From NCBI RefSeq assembly GCF_001426195.1, contig NZ_LMRS01000003.1, forward strand, positions 1 through 46,663: a stretch of 46,663 nucleotides of DNA, read 5' to 3'. The stretch comes from Sphingomonas sp. Leaf339 (GTDB lineage Bacteria > Pseudomonadota > Alphaproteobacteria > Sphingomonadales > Sphingomonadaceae). The position numbers and the translations under genes were made by a program. The notes below the pieces were generated by a model. The model did not search any database, had not been told where the DNA came from, and worked only from the letters and a program-made list of their open reading frames with translations. This document shows, piece by piece, positions 43,544-46,663 of the stretch (positions within the stretch are counted from its first letter, which is position 1; each line of letters starts with the position of its first letter).

Positions 43544-45714
43544 TTCGACGCCGTCGCGGTCGCTGTCAGCCCTCGATCCTCCAGCATCGGCTCGATGTCC
43601 GGGTCCTTCCCGTAGAAGGTGCGGAACATCGGTCCGTAATCTTCGGTATGGCCCTTCGACAAAATCATGTCTCGGAACCGTTGGCCGTTCGCCCGCGTCA
43701 ACCCACCGTGGGCCATGAACCAAGCATAGGCGTCGTTGTCGAGCATCTGCGTCCAGAGATACGCGTAATAGCCCGCGGCGTAGCCACCCGCCCAGATGTG
43801 GGCGAAATAACTGGTGCGGTAGCGGGGCGGCACGTCCTTGGTGTCGAGACCCATGTCAGCTAGTTTGGCCGCCTCGAACGCGTCGACATCGGTCGGCGTC
43901 GATCCCGCCGGTAGCGCGTGCCAGTCCTGATCGAGCGTCGCCGCGGCGACCAGTTCACCCAACTCATAGCCCTGGTTGAACTTGGCCGCGTTCTTGATCT
44001 TGGTGACCAGCGTCGTGGGCATCGGCGCCCCGGTGCGATAGTCCTTGGCGTAGTTGGCGAGTATCTTCGGATCGAGCGCCCAATGCTCGTTGAACTGCGA
44101 CGGGAATTCCACCCAGTCCCGCGCGGTGTTGGTGCCGGACACGAGCGGATAGGTCTGGTTCGCGAACAGGCCGTGCAGCGCGTGGCCAAATTCGTGGAAC
44201 ATCGTCGTCACGTCGTCGAACGTGATCAGCGCGGGTTGACCCGGCGCAGGCTTGGTGAAGTTAGCGACGTTATATACGATCGGCTTGGTGCCGAGCAGCT
44301 TCGATTGGCCGACGAAGTTCGACATCCAGGCGCCGCCCGCCTTGTTGTCGCGCTTCCAATAGTCGAAATACATCAGACCCAGTTCGGACCCGTCTTTGTC
44401 GTACACCGTGAACACGCGTACGTCAGTCTGGTAGACGGGGATGTCGCGGCGTTCCTTGAACGTAACCCCGTAAAGCTGTCCCGCCGCAAAGAAGACGCCG
44501 TCGGTCAGCACGCGGCTGATCTCGAAATACGGCTTCAGTTCATTCTGATCGAGGTCGTACTTCGCCTTGCGGACCTTCTCCGAGTTATAATCCCAGTCCG
44601 CGGGCGTCAGCGGATAAGATGCGCCGCTGGCATTTATCGTCCGCTGGAGTTCGGCCGCCTCGCGACGCTGCTCGGCGGCGGTCGCAGGGACCAGTTGTGC
44701 CATGAAGCGTTTCGCCGCCTCGGGCGTCTTCGCCATCTGATCGTAGAGCGAATAGGCGGCGTAGTTGGGATAGCCGAGCAGCTTCGCCTTCTCCGCGCGC
44801 AGACGCGCGATCTTGATGATCAGCGTGCGGGTGTCGTTGGCGTCGCCCTGTTCGGCGCGGGTCCAAGCCTTGGCGAACAACGCCGCGCGCGTCTGCCGGT
44901 CGGTGAGCGAGCCGAGCGCTGGCTGTTGCGTCGTATTCTGAAGCGACAGCACGTATTTGCCGGGCATGCCGCGATCCTTGGCACCCTCTGCTGCCGCGGC
45001 GATCTCCGCGTCGCTGAGCCCTGCAAGCTGCGCCTTGTCGTCGACGACAAGGGCGCCAGCCTTGGTCGCTGCGAGCAACTGCTGCTGGAAGGCGGTGGTG
45101 GCCGAGGAAATCTCGGTGTTCAGCGCGCGGAGCTTGGTCTTGTCGGCATCGTTCAACTGCGCCCCTGCGTGGAGGAAATCGCTGTGATACAGCTCCAGAA
45201 CTTGCCGCTGCTCAGGCGTCAGGCTCAATTTGTCACGCTGCTTGTACAGCGTGTCGACCCGCGCGAAGAGCTGCGGGTCGAGGTAGATGGCGTCGTTGTT
45301 CTGCGCCATCTTCGGTGCCATCACAGAACGGGTCTTGTCGAGCGTATCATTGGTATTTGCCTGCGCGACGCCGAAGAATGCTTGGCTGGCACGATCAAGC
45401 GTGCGACCGGAGCGTTCCATTGCCTCGATCGTGTTCTGGAAGGTCGGTGCCGATCGCTGAACCCGGATCGCCCTCATCTCGGTGATCTGCTCGGCCATGC
45501 CTTGCTCGAGCGCTGGCTGATAGTCCGCGTCCGCTATCTGATCGAAGCGTGGTGCCTGAAAGGGCAACGTGCTCGGTACGACCAACGGATTGGCGCGCTC
45601 GGAGATCGAATTTGCTTTGCCGGAGCCGGCCCGTGGCGACGCAGTCTGGGCATTCGCACCCGATGCGAGCAGCCCAAGGAGAGCGACGGATTGTAACCAG
45701 GGTGAGCGGATCAT
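43540..45714 (-). CDS. Secreted M3 family metallopeptidase (Dcp/oligopeptidase A-like)
   Basis: The 724-residue zinc peptidase has a signal peptide (MIRSPWLQSVALLGLLASGANAQ) and the M3 fold, with HEFGH at 507-511 as the zinc-binding/catalytic motif and the third ligand Glu in the following FPSQFNEHW block. YAAYSLYDQMAKTP, GLMYFDYWKRDNKAGGAW and RYRTSYFAHIWAGGYAAGYYAY are family segments. Peptidyl-dipeptidase Dcp trims dipeptides from peptide C-termini. The ATG at 45714 has AAGG eight bases upstream. It is the first gene of an operon with the S9 peptidase. No gene lies upstream to the relic at 45903. Confidence 0.92.
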   Translation of the reverse strand: MIRSPWLQSVALLGLLASGANAQTASPRAGSGKANSISERANPLVVPSTLPFQAPRFDQIADADYQPALEQGMAEQITEMRAIRVQRSAPTFQNTIEAMERSGRTLDRASQAFFGVAQANTNDTLDKTRSVMAPKMAQNNDAIYLDPQLFARVDTLYKQRDKLSLTPEQRQVLELYHSDFLHAGAQLNDADKTKLRALNTEISSATTAFQQQLLAATKAGALVVDDKAQLAGLSDAEIAAAAEGAKDRGMPGKYVLSLQNTTQQPALGSLTDRQTRAALFAKAWTRAEQGDANDTRTLIIKIARLRAEKAKLLGYPNYAAYSLYDQMAKTPEAAKRFMAQLVPATAAEQRREAAELQRTINASGASYPLTPADWDYNSEKVRKAKYDLDQNELKPYFEISRVLTDGVFFAAGQLYGVTFKERRDIPVYQTDVRVFTVYDKDGSELGLMYFDYWKRDNKAGGAWMSNFVGQSKLLGTKPIVYNVANFTKPAPGQPALITFDDVTTMFHEFGHALHGLFANQTYPLVSGTNTARDWVEFPSQFNEHWALDPKILANYAKDYRTGAPMPTTLVTKIKNAAKFNQGYELGELVAAATLDQDWHALPAGSTPTDVDAFEAAKLADMGLDTKDVPPRYRTSYFAHIWAGGYAAGYYAYLWTQMLDNDAYAWFMAHGGLTRANGQRFRDMILSKGHTEDYGPMFRTFYGKDPDIEPMLEDRGLTATATASK

Positions 45715-45902
45715 TCTTAGGGCCTTCGAAGCGTGATCGATCCGCTCTTCTGCTCCCGTCACAGCGCTGATACAATGTCTCGCTGATAGCGTTCGGATAA
45801 ATCCTGTTTCGTCGCAATGATTTCCAAGCGCCGACCTGACTTTAAATGATCTAATGACGCCTAATACCAAAGATAGTGCGCTTAGGAGGACGGGTTATCG
45901 GT
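45715..45902 (-). promoter_or_regulatory. Upstream region of the M3-S9 peptidase operon
   Basis: These 188 bases are more AT-rich than the surroundings and must hold the promoter of the peptidase operon. No confident -35/-10 pair or operator was picked out. No ORF or RNA gene is seen. Confidence 0.4.
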
Positions 45903-46087
45903 GATAGCCGAAAAGTGGCGGCGGCAGCAGGTGCGATGACGGGCGAGACGACCGTGGGGGTTAGGTCGTAGCAAGTGCCGTGACGACGCCAGTCCCCATC
46001 GACAGGTTTAGGACGGCCTTCAGGCGCTAAATCACAAGCTTGATCCGGCTACGGCAACGATAGGGGAATACTCCCGGCATTTGATGG
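45903..46087 (-). pseudogene. Decayed C-terminal end of an IS5-family transposase
   Basis: On the minus strand this aligns with the 3' end of the intact-looking copy at 46160-46549: 76 bases (45920-45995) align without gaps to 46178-46253. CGGCTACGG (46046-46054) and CATTTGATGG (46078-46087) match their counterparts after a 23-base insertion. The frame gives PYRCRSRIKLVI, like RRYRRRSRIEIMF, followed by a stop. Similarity fades on the higher-coordinate side. It is an older, diverged relative lying in tandem and in the same orientation. Confidence 0.7.
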
Positions 46088-46138
46088 ATCGCACGTGGTG
46101 CAGGATCAATAAGTCGGGCGGCGTGTCCCCGCCCTTCA

Positions 46139-46584
46139 GTTAGGGTCAGGACTCGTTGATCAAAGCCAGAAGATGACGGTGGCAGCGAGGACGATGGCGG
46201 ACAAGAAGACCGTCGGACACCTATCGTAGCGGGTGGCAACGCGGCGCCAGTCCTTCAGCCGTCCGAACATGATTTCGATACGGCTACGGCGCCTGTAGCG
46301 GCGCTTGTCGTATTTGATGGGCTCGAGCCGAGACCTCCGACCTGGGATGCAGGGTTGGATGCCCTTGGCCTGCAAAGCATCCCTGAACCAGTCGGCGTCA
46401 TAGCCGCGGTCACCGAGCAGCCACTGTGCCTTGGGCAGATCGTCGAGCAGGGCTGACGCGCCGGTGTAGTCGCTGACCTGCCCGGCGGTCATGAAGAAGC
46501 TCAAGGGCCGCCCGTCCGCATCACTGACGGCGTGCAGCTTGATGTTCATGCCCCCTTTGGTGCGGCCGATCAGGCGGCCGAGAT
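46139..46584 (-). mobile_element. 5'-truncated IS5-family insertion sequence
   Basis: The element includes the transposase C-terminal half and the 3' flank. A terminal-inverted-repeat-like sequence TTAGGGTCAGGACTC lies at about 46140-46154, just beyond the stop codon. Homology to IS5-type transposase stops near 46584, where the 79-bp terminal repeat begins, so the transposase N-terminal half and the other inverted repeat are missing or lie outside the window. The exact boundaries are not proven. Confidence 0.65.
46160..46549 (-). pseudogene. IS5-family transposase, C-terminal fragment
   Basis: The 129 residues carry the DDE-domain features of IS5-type transposases: LIGRTKGGMN just upstream, then HAVSDADGRPLSFFMTAGQ, LLGDRGYDADWFRDAL with the second Asp, KYDKRRYRRRSRIEIMFGR with the catalytic Glu, and the C-terminal LKDWRRVATRYDRCP. 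The first Asp (in the IDATHLKAH-type segment) and the N-terminal half are absent. The frame upstream of 46549 continues for some 25 codons only and then meets a stop in the 79-bp repeat. It is therefore non-functional as it stands, unless the contig edge is chimeric. Confidence 0.8.
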
Positions 46585-46663
46585 CCCCTTTATGGATGGC
46601 TCGCCCCTTATCCGAATCGTTGTCATCCTACGACAGCAGGTCGTTTGAGGAAGGAGCGAAGGT
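46585..46663 (-). repeat. 79-bp terminal repeat, right copy
   Basis: This is the reverse complement of 19-97 (79 of 79 bases). It abuts the truncated transposase. See the left copy for the junction. Confidence 0.9.

Noticed and set aside
43918..45696. A 592-codon plus-strand frame opposite the M3 peptidase
   Set aside because: Antisense shadow; the zinc motif and signal peptide are on the minus strand.
1..46663. CRISPR array, riboswitch, rRNA or replication origin
   Set aside because: No regularly spaced direct repeats, no recognisable riboswitch core ahead of cysK, cysD or purF, and no DnaA-box cluster was seen by eye.

Overview
The window is high-GC, gene-dense DNA of an alphaproteobacterium, most likely a sphingomonad (Sphingomonas or a close relative). 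This rests on family recognition, not on a search. The indications are a lipoyl-domain E1-beta next to E1-alpha, TrmFO, a CysNC fusion, an AstA/AstB pair, TadE/TadG-type genes, many 4-base stop/start overlaps (ATGA, GTGA) and strong GC skew at third codon positions. No rRNA, CRISPR array, replication origin or complete tRNA is visible.

Layout. 1-144: a terminator-like hairpin and a 79-bp segment that recurs inverted at the other end of the window. 145-9840: housekeeping genes: a secreted TPR-like protein, yaaA-SDR, a small secreted protein, gyrA-DUF952, DUF488, trmFO, an EF-hand protein and a squalene/phytoene synthase-like protein. 9969-12420: three Tad-type pseudopilin/TadG genes of lower GC, without the rest of a tad locus. 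12452-18572: pdhA-pdhB (minus strand), then an MFS exporter-cysK-cell wall hydrolase operon (plus strand). 18580-21993: a minus-strand run of a DUF7218-like small protein, hisI, a lipoprotein, a MerR regulator and an acyl-CoA dehydrogenase, with a candidate operator in front of merR. 22121-24315: purF and an SDR. 24531-28095: minus-strand HDAC-like, photolyase and cyclopropane-fatty-acid-synthase-like genes, probably a light or oxidative stress operon. 28156-34070: a compact plus-strand run of an HSL-type esterase, rppH, a DUF481 outer-membrane protein, an M20 hydrolase, astA and astB (arginine succinyltransferase pathway). 34226-38060: a small membrane protein, then cysD-cysNC-cysQ (sulfate activation). 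38062-41079: a short Rossmann protein and a pair of acyl-CoA dehydrogenases.

At 41246-41291 lies the 3' part of a tRNA-Arg(ACG) gene without its 5' half, followed by a strong hairpin terminator. This is the expected scar of an element integrated at a tRNA 3' end. Everything to its right (a secreted S9 peptidase-M3 peptidase operon, a decayed IS5-type transposase end and a second, 5'-truncated IS5-type transposase) is best read as a genomic island that runs out of the window.

No clearly new biological system could be established. The best leads are the M20 hydrolase embedded with astA/astB (a possible stand-in for AstE), the tRNA-Arg scar and its island, the HDAC-photolyase-CFA operon, the MerR operator with three half-sites, and the CX3CH motif in the TadG-like protein.
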